A DNA stretch of 64,000 bases, taken from Tetraselmis striata. Its lineage: Eukaryota > Chlorophyta > Chlorodendrophyceae > Chlorodendrales > Chlorodendraceae. The stretch lies in the NCBI GenBank assembly GCA_006384855.1, contig VCJN01000546.1:1-64000 (forward strand), read 5' to 3'. Under the pieces are notes generated by a model that had not been told where the DNA came from, did no database searches, and was given only the letters and a program-made list of their open reading frames with translations. This document shows, piece after piece, positions 45,914 through 58,194 of this stretch (within the stretch, counting starts at the first letter, position 1; the number at the start of each line of letters is the position of its first letter). Position numbers and translations under genes: made by a program.

Positions 45914-48900
45914 GGGGGGGGGGGGGGGGGGGAGGGTGCTGCACCATGCCACTGGTAGCCCGGTCCAAAATGTCTCTAAATTGCTCCTTCAGGTTGGCGC
46001 TCTTGTACGCCTCTGTCGGGTCAACCACGCGCATGCAAAGCGGTGAGAACAGGTCGCATCTGGCCAAGAGGAGGGGGTACGTCAGCGGCAGCGGAAGCAC
46101 GCACCCATGACGTCGTGCTCCGCCTCCCGGCGAATCTGCTGGGGTGTCTTGTAGGAGGAGACGGCACGGCTGGGGACCGGGCATCGGCACGCCACTCACC
46201 ACCGTCAGCCCACAAACAGCACTAGCGCAGAATCAATCGCAGCAAGCTGCATGCATCCTACATCGATGAGGCAACCGCCCCGCGGCTACCAAGATAAGCA
46301 CCTCCCGAGTGATGGGCACATGACTGGCATGCATGCCAGCCGACGGGCGCAACGGGGGGGTGCTACCTTTCGATGTCATCCAGGGGAGTGAGGGACGGGC
46401 TCTGGCGTGTCTGCCCTGGCTTGGAGGAGGGTATCCATCTGCACGGTCAACAGCAAGAGCGGGAGTGAGAACGCCTGTGCGCAGTCATGCGGAGGCATCA
46501 TCGTGCACGGGAGGAGATGCGGCAGCCCGGCAGAGCTTCCGACCTGGATTCCACTTTCGCAGCGCGTGACGCCTCCTTCCGATGCGCCTCCTGGGCAAAC
46601 GACACGGCGCTGCTGGTGGAGCTCAGCAGGCTCAACGCCTGCATGCGCGCCGGCAGCAGCCATCAGGAGCGGCCCGGGGAGAAACACGTTAAGAGAGGAA
46701 TGCCAGTGTGGTTCCATGAATCTGCGAGCGCATGGCTCCGCCCCAGCAAGCACGGTGCGCTGCGTGCAGTCCCGGCTCGACGGCGGCGCTTTCTACCTTG
46801 GACTGCAGCTGCCTCAGTCTGAACTGTTTCCGCATGCTGCAGAACTCGTTCAGGCGGGCGACATCCGCCTTGTTCATGTGCTGCAGCAACGTCTCCACAG
46901 GCAGCCGCACAACCGAGGTGCTGTGCGTTGCAACGAGCGAAGCGTCGTACTGCCCCTCCTGCAGGATGGCAGACTGTGCCCCGCCCAAGGCGACGGCAAC
47001 GGGAGGGGGGGGGGGGGGTCAAACGGTACAAATGGTCATACAGCGGCAGGAACGGCGATCGCTTTGAAATACATCACACAGTACTGCATCGGCGGGGCGG
47101 TGCGCAGTCGCTGAATGTGTCGGGCGATGTGCATCCTTGCATTTGTCCGCGTGCGCCTACCTCCCCGCACAGTTCCCCATAGTTGATCTCAGCCAGCTCC
47201 ACGGTGCGGAGACTCTTCACTGGGCGATGTGTGCTTTTCAGCCTGGATGCAGTCGCTTGGCCCCGTTTTGCTGCGCTCGCAGCCCCTGCCACAGGTTCAC
47301 ATCGCCGTGAATGTGAAAAACGACACAAGCAAAGGGCAGCAAACTGTGAAATACAACGGGCTGCAGTGGCATGTACAAGCGAGTTTGCGGGTATCTGCTT
47401 GTGAGAGAGGGAGAGCGCGAGCTGGTGGTTGGCCGTGCGGTCACCGTCATGCTGCCAGCCCGCTTGCCGCGCCGCCTCCTCCAGCTCACTCTGCTCCACC
47501 TTGAGCAGCAGCTGCGGAGTGCAGGCAGATTTCTGTCACGTTCACAAGAGGAGCAGTCGCGCACTGATGGGCAGGCAGGCCGCTCGAGTGGCGGCCCACC
47601 TTGCATGCGCCGGTCGTTATGATGACAGCTGTGTCTGCGGCTGCGCCCTGCTTCAAGATGACTTCGCCGTCAGGCACGTGCTCCTCGTCCGCAATGAAGG
47701 CGATGGACTTGATGTCGCTGAGCCGATTAAGCCCGTGAAACAGCTGGCAGTGGCCCTTGAGGAACTCAACCCGCTGCGCCATGTAGGCGTCAAACCCCTC
47801 GCGCATGACCGCCTGTGAGATCAATGCCAGGAGGTCAGCATCCGAGGCACACCCATGGGCCGCAGGAATGCCATTGATTTTGGTAGTTTAAGTCATAGGA
47901 TTTCATGAGCACTGGCAGACAGTTCTGCACTTTGGTATATACCAAATATGCAGCGTGAGGAGGGAAGGGGGGGGGGGGGGGGGGGGGGGAGGAGGGGCGC
48001 AGTTAAGCTTGCCTGAAAGCTCCTCTGGTCGAGGATCATGAATTTGGCACCCAGTCCCCCAGCCGCTTCCAGTGTCGCATTAATGCTGCCACCATTCAGC
48101 AGGGACGCCTCGCCGAAGAAGGACCCGGTTTTGAAGACATTCTGCCAGCCAAACCCCGGCTTCATCTTCCAGGAGCTGGACCCGGAGGTTTGGGTCAACT
48201 TGGTGATGAGCACGGCAAACTCTTCAAACTCGAGCTCGAGGGATCCTGCCGCGGAACCCGGGCATGGGAGAATAAGCACACCCGGCCTGTTGGCCTAGGG
48301 GCGAGTAAGGAGCATAACCCGGTCCCCATCGGGTACCTTGCTGCGCCCCGGGCCAGGGCACACAATCACATGCACAGACCGAGCCAGTGCAGTATTTGTG
48401 TCAAGTGTAGTTCTTTGGCGTACAGTACCAAACATAGACGCACATCGACGCAGGGTGCGTTGGAGGTGGCCATATTGCGTGTGCATCGACAGTGCGTGGT
48501 GTGCGCACCGTCATCGTCCAGCTCCGCCACCAAGTGCTCTACGTCGTGAAACTCCACGTCAATTTTGCAGGCCTTGAGCATGATGAAGATCTCCTCCGAG
48601 CTGAGGGATCCGCTGCAATCCTCATCGGTCTGCTCAAAGACTCGCTGCCAATCGTCCAGTGACATCCCCGCAACTTCGGAGCTTGGCGCCGCATCCTCCG
48701 GCAGGGCGCTCTCATCCGCCACCCCGCCCGGGTCATCCATGCTCTCGGACGCTGCCGTGTGCAGTGCGAGAACTTCATCTGTCGGGATATCCATGCCAAT
48801 CGCCGCCTCCAGGTTGTCCTGCTCTCCAGAGAGCACGTTCTCCAGCGGCTCTTTGTCCACAGCGCTGGCAACGACCTCGCCGGAGAGAACAACCACGAGC

Positions 48901-49278
48901 ATGTGCTGACTCCGCAGCTGCCAGGACTCGTGCCTCCCGATCTCCTTCACCTTCAGCACTCGGCACAGCTCACGCGACTTCTTGGTGGCCTTCCGCAACG
49001 CCTTGAAAATAGGCAGCTGGCAATTCCCAGGCAGCAGGCATACCGCGGCGGGTCAGTTTGGCTGGCAGAGGGCCACAGCGAGCCTCAACAGTGGCGCTGA
49101 GCCATCCCCTATTATCGAACAGGGAGTGCCAACGTTCGCGTACCCCTTTGGCCGAGTGCTGCAGGCGATCCAGCTCCGGGGGCGTTCTCTGCGGCGGCAG
49201 CTTCTTCAGGTTGTTGGCCAGGATCTCCGTATCCTTGTTGGATATCATCATCTTTGCCATCCCTGCGGATCGAGGAAC
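44778..49278 (-). CDS. Protein with two cyclic-nucleotide-binding-like domains and an EF-hand pair
   Basis: Visible exons: 49278 down to about 48975 (MAKMMISNKDTEILANNLKK; start uncertain), 48509-49001, 48013-48245, 47600-47812, about 47446-47511, about 47160-47220, about 46797-46975, about 45960-46110 and about 44778-45380 (stop). Domain 1 begins ELCRVLKVKE...MLVVVLSGEVVAS. Then come EF-hands: DEDCSGSLSSEE (all key ligands) and DDDGSLELEFEE, assembled across an intron. Then GSFFGEASLL and FMILDQRSF complete the first cNMP-binding fold. Domain 2 reads AFIADEEHVPDGEVILKQGA, TAVIITTGACK, ELAEINYGELCGE and EGQYDASLVATHSTSVVRLP. Neither phosphate-binding cassette has the conserved Arg. The C-terminus is Pro/Arg-rich. 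It is probably a signalling protein; partner unknown. Confidence 0.65.
45858..45934. repeat. (GGT)n-(GT)n microsatellite followed by a G run
   Basis: GGTGGTGGT, about 20 GT units and a run of about 20 G lie in an intron of the minus-strand cyclic-nucleotide-binding gene. Confidence 0.95.
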
Positions 49279-49299
49279 AGCAGAAATGGAAGGTCTAAG

Positions 49300-51262
49300 T
49301 CCGGATGTTGCCTGATGGCGTAAACTTATTCCGGATGTTTATATTTATACACATCCATAACATGCTCAACAGGCAACATCGAGAGTAGCATCCTCCATAT
49401 GTCAGAGATTGGAAACTGATACGCGTCGGGCTGTCGTGAGGGAGTAAACATACATACATATAGAACTGGGCGGGGACAGCATTTCCTGCCAGCGGCAACA
49501 AAACGTTCAAGTGCACATGCTGCAGCAAGCGCACAGCCGCAGCACCTCCCGGCATGCCATGCCCACCTTTCGCCAGCCACATGGTGCTGGTATTCATCTT
49601 CTTCTTCGTCTTGGAACCCATGGTTGCTGGATGCCCCGCTCTGCAGGACGGTCAAGCAACTCCCGGCGGGTTCCTGACTGGCAAACAGTCCATGTTGAGC
49701 TCCGGTGCCAGCCATGCATCTTCAGTATGGAGGCAACGGTGGTACGGCTCTCCGGGTTTCAGGGGTAGGGAACAAGAGGGGGGGGGGGGGGGGGGGGGGG
49801 GGGGTCTTACGGATGGAAAATTATGGGCCCGTCCTGGCCTGCAGTGAGCGCCCTATGATGTGAGGTGCCCGGCCCGGCTCGCCGTATCGGCCAGGCCGAA
49901 GGACGCTCTGCTTTATTTTATTTTATTTTTTATAATACCCGACAGCCGCAGCCCGGACGTCAGCCAGTGGAGACCCTGGCATCCATGACAGCGCCTTCCT
50001 TCCTTCCGCCACGCCCAGGATACGCCTTGAGAACGACGCTGTCGCGGACTCGCGGTGGAGTCACCGGGGGGTGCCGTTCACGCCCGCCTCTGAGCGCGTT
50101 GCGTGCGCTGCCGGGCCGGGACAAGCGCCGAGGTCTCACTTACCTGAGTATGGTGTGGTCGCGAACATATGCCAGTGAGGGACAGGCCAGATTATTGTTG
50201 CTTCTCGTGTGCTGCGCACACATGCACGCAATATATTGGATGTTCCTTAGGACGCACCAGCAGAAGCTGGCACTTGACAGCTGATCGACAGAGTGGCGGA
50301 CACATTTCGAGCGCCCTGCGCCCGAGCACGCATGGCTGCGTGGGGATGGCGGCAATACTCGCTAATCGTAGTACCCTGTCTACATGATGTACGAGTAATG
50401 ACCGCGTGCTTAATTATGCTGATGCTATGTAATCCAAGCACACTAATTACTGTAGTAGCCGACCTCTCAAAACTCGGCCGGAAAAATTGGCACCCACAAA
50501 AAGTGGCCCCCTCACAGAAATTCCCGCAATGCGGCAGTTGACGTCAGTATACCCCAAGCGCAATCGTTGGGGCGAGTGTCGCGCACATCACTCTCCACCA
50601 CCAGGGGCAGCTTATCTCGACTATTCCTCCGCGCGATCAGCCTATCTGTTCGCATAATTATGCTGGGAACGGAGGTGGCGGGGCGCAGGGGCGCAGCCTG
50701 CCGCGGGAAGGGCAGCAGTCGTTTTGGCGACATGCGGCGTGCAGCCTGCGCACGGATTAAGACCTACCCGATCATTACTTTTGACGGCTGTAGTATTTAG
50801 AACACACCCCGCGGCGGATTGTAGTGACGTCATACGCAACTATGTATTTTATCAGTCTTGCTTTGTCGGCAGTCTCGTCTTACCAATTTACCTATTTGGG
50901 TGAAAAACTGGCGAAATCGTAGTGAAGTGGTTAAACGCCCGCTAGAGGGCGGGCATGGATAATTGAAGTTGCTGCTTAATATATGCACGAGTGCCCTATT
51001 CACTGCTCCCCCCCCCCCCCCCCCCCCCGGGCATTTGCCATTGGTAGTTACTCCATCAGCCCTAGCAATCCATGATGACTTATTCCCGCACAGACAAAGC
51101 ACCCGGAGGTACTGCTTGCTGCGCCGCATGTGCTGTTCATTCATCCCAGTTACTCTTCAATAAGTAGTACCACATACTTGGGCAACGCACACCAGGGCAT
51201 ACAACGCCTGCGCAGATAGTGTGTGAGCGCAATGAGTGACACACACACACGGTGTTGCCCCA
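49300..51262. other. Gap between two minus-strand genes
   Basis: No supportable gene. It may hold 5' exons or promoter of the cyclic-nucleotide-binding gene near 49.3-49.7 kb (a lysine-rich ORF start, MGSKTKKKMNTSTMWLAKGG, at 49621). G run at about 49778-49804 and C run at about 51008-51028. Confidence 0.4.
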
Positions 51263-53261
51263 CTACTCAGTGTCTCGCAGCCCGCCCGGGGGCTTCAATG
51301 TGCACTCTTCCTGCTGTTGCGGCATGACAGGGCCGGCTGGGTTCACATGCACTACAGCGAAGCCCCGTGTGCTCCCAAAGTAGTCAGTGGACATCGCGCC
51401 ATACACCTTGTCGGTGGGCGCCCAAAACGGCACATACTTGTATCGAGCCTGCAAGGGCAGACACAGCAGGGGTGGGTACACGCACGGACATGGCATCGTG
51501 ACACCGTGTCAGTGCACCGCCTCTCCACATCATGCAGCGCCTCGAAAGCAGTCTGTCGGCCTGCGACAAACGGACCCGCCCTTACCACATCGAGCACGAG
51601 AACCATGTCGCGCTCCGCGCTGTACCCCGCAATCGGGGAGAAGTGGCCACCTCCCTGTTGGCCCACCTGCCATCAGGAGACCATCCGCACACTCATTGAC
51701 CGGATGCAGCACCAGCGAGCGCCCAGCGGGAGTGCGGAGTGGGGGACAGTGTGGGGTGTGGCGTGCGGCGCTCACCCCTCTCCGGTCAAAGTTGAGCGCA
51801 ATCACCGACGTCTCATTCATGGCATGCAGAGCGTCGCGGAGGTCCTGGACGGCGAATGTGCCCCAGTACTTGGTGTCCACGTGAAGCGAGTTCGCCTGCG
51901 CAATGCACTCCCACTGCACAGTGCCAGCGAGCAGGTCATTGACAGTGCACAGCATGACGGATCTACGCGCTGGGATGCTTCCTCATCGCTCGTTCAAGAC
52001 GCCCCGATCTGTTATGACATCCCGCCGGAAGATGTGACCCGTGCGGCCCACCTGGTTGAGGCACAGCCCCATTATGTCGATGAGGTCTCGCGGCACGCAG
52101 CACGTGCCCCCTCCGGGGCAGAGGCCATGATACTCCAGCCCCTTCAGCATGTCGATCCCCCCGTACCTAATGAATGCGGCAACAGCCACTACGCCTCACG
52201 CGCGCGAAAGGCAGCTCAAACGGGCAGGATAACCAGCACCTCATCAGCATGCATGCATGCTGACGCAGGCATACCAGTCCCAGTCCGGCACTCCAGGTGC
52301 CCAGGGGCTACCAGGGTCGACGCCCAGCGCATTCAGGATGGTCAGCATTGTGGCAACTCCGCACTCGCTCTCTGTCTCCTGTGTCCTGGTGGACAGGGCG
52401 GTGACATGTGGTGAGTGGCGACCGCATCAATACGCCAGTGCATGCGTTCAGAAGACCAGACTGCCTGAACCGCTGCTGAACTTCACCGGAACGGGGGAGC
52501 TTACTGCAGCTCCTGCATCAGCGGAAAGAAGGGCTTCATGTTGCCCTGGCCGGCGAGGGCGTGTTGGAAGATTGTCTGACCTTCGCTGCTCGCAAGCGCG
52601 ATAAGTCCCTCAGGGAGTGGCAGGCGTCGCAGAGTAGCATCTCTGGCACGTTCTTCGCCCTGAGCAGTTGTCATGCAGTTGGTTCAAAGACGAACAGCTA
52701 CAAATCATTTCAACACGCTGGCCAGCCCAGCGTCGCTCTGACTGCCCGCTTGCCCGTCCGGTGAGGCGATGTCGGGAAAGTTCGGAGCACCTTATCTGCA
52801 GCCCCTGACGCAGCTTCAGCCCAGCGTTCTCGAAGATCCTCCGCAAGGAGCGAAATTCCACGTGGCTCGGCACTCGCTGTCGGCCTGTGGCAAGCAGTAT
52901 AAGTACGGCGGATTGAGTCTTCTGAACGTTGGTCGCGTTTCTCATCGCCGCCACTCGGCACGCCGCCCGTGGCATGCACACCACGTGGCGAGGCTTGTCA
53001 GCCGTGGATACAGCAACGAGCAGCCGGCATGCGAAATGAGAGCAGTCTGCCGGATTCCCCTCCCTCGGTGACTTACCGGTTCCTGCCGGCTTCGACGGCC
53101 ACAAGCAGCAGGCACAGAGCAGGAAAGAGCTGCTTGACTTGCAACGCCAATAAGCGGGAGGGGCGCCTCATGGCCCCACCCAAGTTCCGGCTGGACGGCA
53201 TGCCACACTGTGCCGGGCCCTGTGAAACAACCCTCAGAGTGATAGCGTGATAGCAGTGCAC
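51263..53261 (-). CDS. PCS: Phytochelatin synthase (glutathione gamma-glutamylcysteinyltransferase)
   Basis: Makes phytochelatins from glutathione to bind cadmium and other metals; papain-like fold. Exons: 53261-53077, 52884-52791, 52659-52505, 52385-52275, 52166 to ~52000, ~51950-51776, 51666-51586, 51448-51263. LPEGLIALASSEGQTIF and NMKPFFPLMQELQ match the family N-terminus. SECGVATMLTILNALGVDPG carries the catalytic Cys; GGHFSPIAGYSAERDMVLVL carries the catalytic His and Asp; YKYVPFWAPTDKVYGAM and GFAVVHVN end the domain. Most junctions I could test keep the frame (CAG split as CA|G, TGG as TG|G). Length is about 370 residues. The Cys-rich C-terminal regulatory region of plant enzymes is absent. 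Exon 1 encodes a hydrophobic stretch (LFPALCLLLVAVEAG), possibly a signal peptide. The fourth/fifth exon border is uncertain. Confidence 0.8.
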
Positions 53262-53805
53262 GCGTTGGCTGCCTCTGTTGTCACAGGTCTACAAGTGCCG
53301 AGTTTATGCAGGGCTCGGTCAATCGCTGTGCAAAGCGGGTGGGGGCGCGGTGCTGGGAGCCCACCACGTCACTCAACATCAGCAGCGCAATTTGCGCACG
53401 AAGCAGGCGGCGGAGCGGGGGCGCGCGGAGAATCGTAAGGATATATGGCGCGAGGCCCGCCGTGCACAATGATAATATACACCCAGGCCGGGATAGAAAA
53501 ACGCGGATGAATGTTGTCCCACAGGTCAAAGTTTTGACTACCCGCCGTACGCCTGCGAATGAATCAATCGCGAATGATAAATTTATGATGAGATCACGCC
53601 CGAAATGCTTTGCTCCGCGGGTTGGGGCTTGCCCCAACTCGCATTACTCGAATGGGCCGACGCCCAAACGGGTAGGGCGGACCTTTCATGGTCAGTTCCG
53701 GGTATTTGATGGCAGTGTTTTAGACGGTGATCCAACAGTGTTGGAAATTCCGTCACTGGCCTTCAATTAGTCTTGCAGAATGCTTCGGCAATTTGCTTGG
53801 TGACT

Positions 53806-56800
53806 ACACCCCTCCACATAAGTCCGGGTTTTGCATTTTCGATCGCAAAGCGCATGCATGGGCGAGGATAACGCCGGCTGCATGTGCATACATGCTAACT
53901 ACAGTGGGAATAGTTCGGGCGAACGCCTTTTGTGCGCTTTATACCCACCCGCGCGACAACACGACCATTTGTGGGCGCCCTTTCAAAAACGCGAAATCAT
54001 TGCATGGTGCGTTGGCGCCAGAAAGTTGTGGGTTGCGCCAACCGTCCAAACCTATGGAAATAGCGGCACTCGTCGCACCAAACTCGGTGGATACGGCCCT
54101 TGGCATAAGTTGCACACACCGTGCGTGTAGGCCACTGAAAGCATGTCGCTATAGGCACGACGTGACACCCCAACGTCAAGTTGGCCACTGTGGGGAGCAG
54201 TTTTGGGGTGAAAATGCTGCTGTTTCTGTGGCGAACGCACGTAGGAGAGGCGCTCGATGGCCCCCTTGGCGTAGGGCAATGCTCTACTATAGGGGCGCGT
54301 GGTGGAATGCCAGTTGCACCGTTTCGTGGGCGGGGTGGCGCGGTAGGGGCGTGGATTTTGATTAATATGAAATTCCTTGAAAAATGCTGTTGAAAATGGC
54401 ATTTTGGCTGGTAGATGTGTGTATCGCTAGGAGGTGGCACATGCCAAGTGTTGGTGGTCCGTGGTCATCGACATACATAACGCTCTCGCGCAACTGAGTA
54501 TGGGGCTTAGACACGCACTTGGCGCAAAGCCACGCGCCCGATATGGGTGGGCACATGAGGCAGTGAGGGGCAACTTGGATGATCATCTTTGGGGATTTTT
54601 TCCGGAGACCCAAAAAATCGATTTTGTGATTATGGAAGAGTGTTCCCGACGCAGAATTTAACGAGGAATGGCGTGATATTTTTAAAAAGTTTTTCTGAGC
54701 AAACCCTGAGAAGTTATAGCGTTTTGAAGCCAAGGGGGTGTTGCCGCGCGTGGCCGACACTGATGCCATGCCAGTATCGCAACGCGACATGCACTGGCCG
54801 CCGCCCACACGGCTGCACCCCAACCAAATGCACCCGAGCCCCTCGCCAATGTGTTTCCTCACGCGTTCATGCCCATCCCGCCGTTTGGTTGCCTATGCAC
54901 GCGCGTCGGCGTGTGGGTGATACCGACCCCAGTTTTGGTGCAGTTGCAGGCGACGCCCATCCACGCACCAAGTGCAGCGTGATTCCCTAGTCAAAGGTCA
55001 TTAAGCTTCGGTTTGAGCCACTCGTCATGCAGGTTTTATAAAGCCCTCTGAGATTCCAGGGTTTCATCTCATATACCCTACGTTCAGGTACCCTAGACTT
55101 GTGAAGTCTTGAGACTGCCGAAAAGGGACCCCAAACTTATGTGCATGGGTGTGTTGGCCATATGTCATTCGGCCATATACGGCCGACGCGGCATGTTTGA
55201 ATCACCCCAATGCTCCTACTGGCTGCATATGCCCATGACGCATCCACATGCGAGCCACGGGCTCGAAAGGGCTCACTGTCCCAAGACGCCTTATTGCGAC
55301 CTCGTCGAGCGCGCTTGGTGCGGCGCACACCCCTCCACATAAGTCCGGGTTTTGCATTTTCGATCGCACAGCGCATGCATGGGCGAGGATAACGCCGGCT
55401 GCATGTGCATACATGCTAACTACAGTGGGAATAGTTCGGGCGAACGCCTTTTGTGCGCTTTATACCCACCCGCGCGACAACACGACCATTTGTGGGCGCC
55501 CTTTCAAAAACGCGAAATCATTGCATGGTGCGTTGGCGCCAGAAAGTTGTGGGTTGCGCCAACCGTCCAAACCTATGGAAATAGCGGCACTCGTCGCACC
55601 AAACTCGGTGGATACGGCCCTTGGCATAAGTTGCACACACCGTGCGTGTAGGCCACTGAAAGCATGTCGCTATAGGCACGACGTGACACCCCAACGTCAA
55701 GTTGGCCACTGTGGGGAGCAGTTTTGGGGTGAAAATGCTGCTGTTTCTGTGGCGAACGCACGTAGGAGAGGCGCTCGATGGCCCCCTTGGCGTAGGGCAA
55801 TGCTCTACTATAGGGGCGCGTGGTGGAATGCCAGTTGCACCGTTTCGTGGGCGGGGTGGCGCGGTAGGGGCGTGGATTTTGATTAATATGAAATTCCTTG
55901 AAAAATGCTGTGGAAAATGGCATTTTGGCTGGTAGATGTGTGTATCGCTAGGAGGTGGCACATGCCAAGTGTTGGTGGTCCGTGGTCATCGACATACATA
56001 ACGCTCTCGCGCAACTGAGTATGGGGCTTAGACACGCACTTGGCGCAAAGCCACGCGCCCGATATGGGTGGGCACATGAGGCAGTGAGGGGCAACTTGGA
56101 TGATCATCTTTGGGGATTTTTTCCGGAGACCCAAAAAATCGATTTTGTGATTATGGAAGAGTGTTCCCGACGCAGAATTTAACGAGGAATGGCGTGATAT
56201 TTTTAAAAAGTTTTTCTGAGCAAACCCTGAGAAGTTATAGCGTTTTGAAGCCAAGGGGGTGTTGCCGCGCGTGGCCGACACTGATGCCATGCCAGTATCG
56301 CAACGCGACATGCACTGGCCGCCGCCCACACGGCTGCACCCCAACCAAATGCACCCGAGCCCCTCGCCAATGTGTTTCCTCACGCGTTCATGCCCATCCC
56401 GCCGTTTGGTTGCCTATGCACGCGCGTCGGCGTGTGGGTGATACCGACCCCAGTTTTGGTGCAGTTGCAGGCGACGCCCATCCACGCACCAAGTGCAGCG
56501 TGATTCCCTAGTCAAAGGTCATTAAGCTTCGGTTTGAGCCACTCGTCATGCAGGTTTTATAAAGCCCTCTGAGATTCCAGGGTTTCATCTCATATACCCT
56601 ACGTTCAGGTACCCTAGACTTGTGAAGTCTTGAGACTGCCGAAAAGGGACCCCAAACTTATGTGCATGGGTGTGTTGGCCATATGTCATTCGGCCATATA
56701 CGGCCGACGCGGCATGTTTGAATCACCCCAATGCTCCTACTGGCTGCATATGCCCATGACGCATCCACATGCGAGCCACGGGCTCGAAAGGGCTCACTGT

Positions 56801-58194
56801 CCCAAGACGCCTTATTGCGACCTCGTCGAGCGCGCTTGGTGCGGCGCACACCCCTCCACATAAGTCCGGGTTTTGCATTTTCGATCGCACAGCGCATGCA
56901 TGGGCGAGGATAACGCCGGCTGCATGTGCATACATGCTAACTACAGTGGGAATAGTTCGGGCGAACGCCTTTTGTGCGCTTTATACCCACCCGCGCGACA
57001 ACACGACCATTTGTGGGCGCCCTTTCAAAAACGCGAAATCATTGCATGGTGCGTTGGCGCCAGAAAGTTGTGGGTTGCGCCAACCGTCCAAACCTATGGA
57101 AATAGCGGCACTCGTCGCACCAAACTCGGTGGATACGGCCCTTGGCATAAGTTGCACACACCGTGCGTGTAGGCCACTGAAAGCATGTCGCTATAGGCAC
57201 GACGTGACACCCCAACGTCAAGTTGGCCACTGTGGGGAGCAGTTTTGGGGTGAAAATGCTGCTGTTTCTGTGGCGAACGCACGTAGGAGAGGCGCTCGAT
57301 GGCCCCCTTGGCGTAGGGCAATGCTCTACTATAGGGGCGCGTGGTGGAATGCCAGTTGCACCGTTTCGTGGGCGGGGTGGCGCGGTAGGGGCGTGGATTT
57401 TGATTAATATGAAATTCCTTGAAAAATGCTGTGGAAAATGGCATTTTGGCTGGTAGATGTGTGTATCGCTAGGAGGTGGCACATGCCAAGTGTTGGTGGT
57501 CCGTGGTCATCGACATACATAACGCTCTCGCGCAACTGAGTATGGGGCTTAGACACGCACTTGGCGCAAAGCCACGCGCCCGATATGGGTGGGCACATGA
57601 GGCAGTGAGGGGCAACTTGGATGATCATCTTTGGGGATTTTTTCCGGAGACCCAAAAAATCGATTTTGTGATTATGGAAGAGTGTTCCCGACGCAGAATT
57701 TAACGAGGAATGGCGTGATATTTTTAAAAAGTTTTTCTGAGCAAACCCTGAGAAGTTATAGCGTTTTGAAGCCAAGGGGGTGTTGCCGCGCGTGGCCGAC
57801 ACTGATGCCATGCCAGTATCGCAACGCGACATGCACTGGCCGCCGCCCACACGGCTGCACCCCAACCAAATGCACCCGAGCCCCTCGCCAATGTGTTTCC
57901 TCACGCGTTCATGCCCATCCCGCCGTTTGGTTGCCTATGCACGCGCGTCGGCGTGTGGGTGATACCGACCCCAGTTTTGGTGCAGTTGCAGGCGACGCCC
58001 ATCCACGCACCAAGTGCAGCGTGATTCCCTAGTCAAAGGTCATTAAGCTTCGGTTTGAGCCACTCGTCATGCAGGTTTTATAAAGCCCTCTGAGATTCCA
58101 GGGTTTCATCTCATATACCCTACGTTCAGGTACCCTAGACTTGTGAAGTCTTGAGACTGCCGAAAAGGGACCCCAAACTTATGTGCATGGGTGT
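53806..58194. repeat. Tandem repeat of a 1,521-bp unit, 2.9 copies
   Basis: Copies: 53806-55326, 55327-56847 and 56848-58194 (the last is cut about 175 bp short). The period is exactly 1,521. I noticed only two differences between copies 1 and 2 (AAG/CAG near 53845 and TTG/TGG near 54392) and none between 2 and 3. Each unit carries the same ORFs (212 codons plus, 166 and 147 minus), with no recognised domain and no evidence of selection, so I do not call genes. AT-rich blocks (GATATTTTTAAAAAG) alternate with GC-rich ones. The junction at the right end is abrupt. This is a satellite or a recent segmental amplification. Confidence 0.95.

Noticed and set aside
43158-53261. BASS-type transporter and phytochelatin synthase as a metal-tolerance gene cluster
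   Set aside because: They are on opposite strands, about 7 kb apart with another gene between, and the BASS4 branch is not known for metal transport.
53831-58032. ORFs of 60-212 codons repeated in each 1,521-bp unit as possible genes
   Set aside because: They overlap on both strands, show no motif, and are kept only because the units are near identical.
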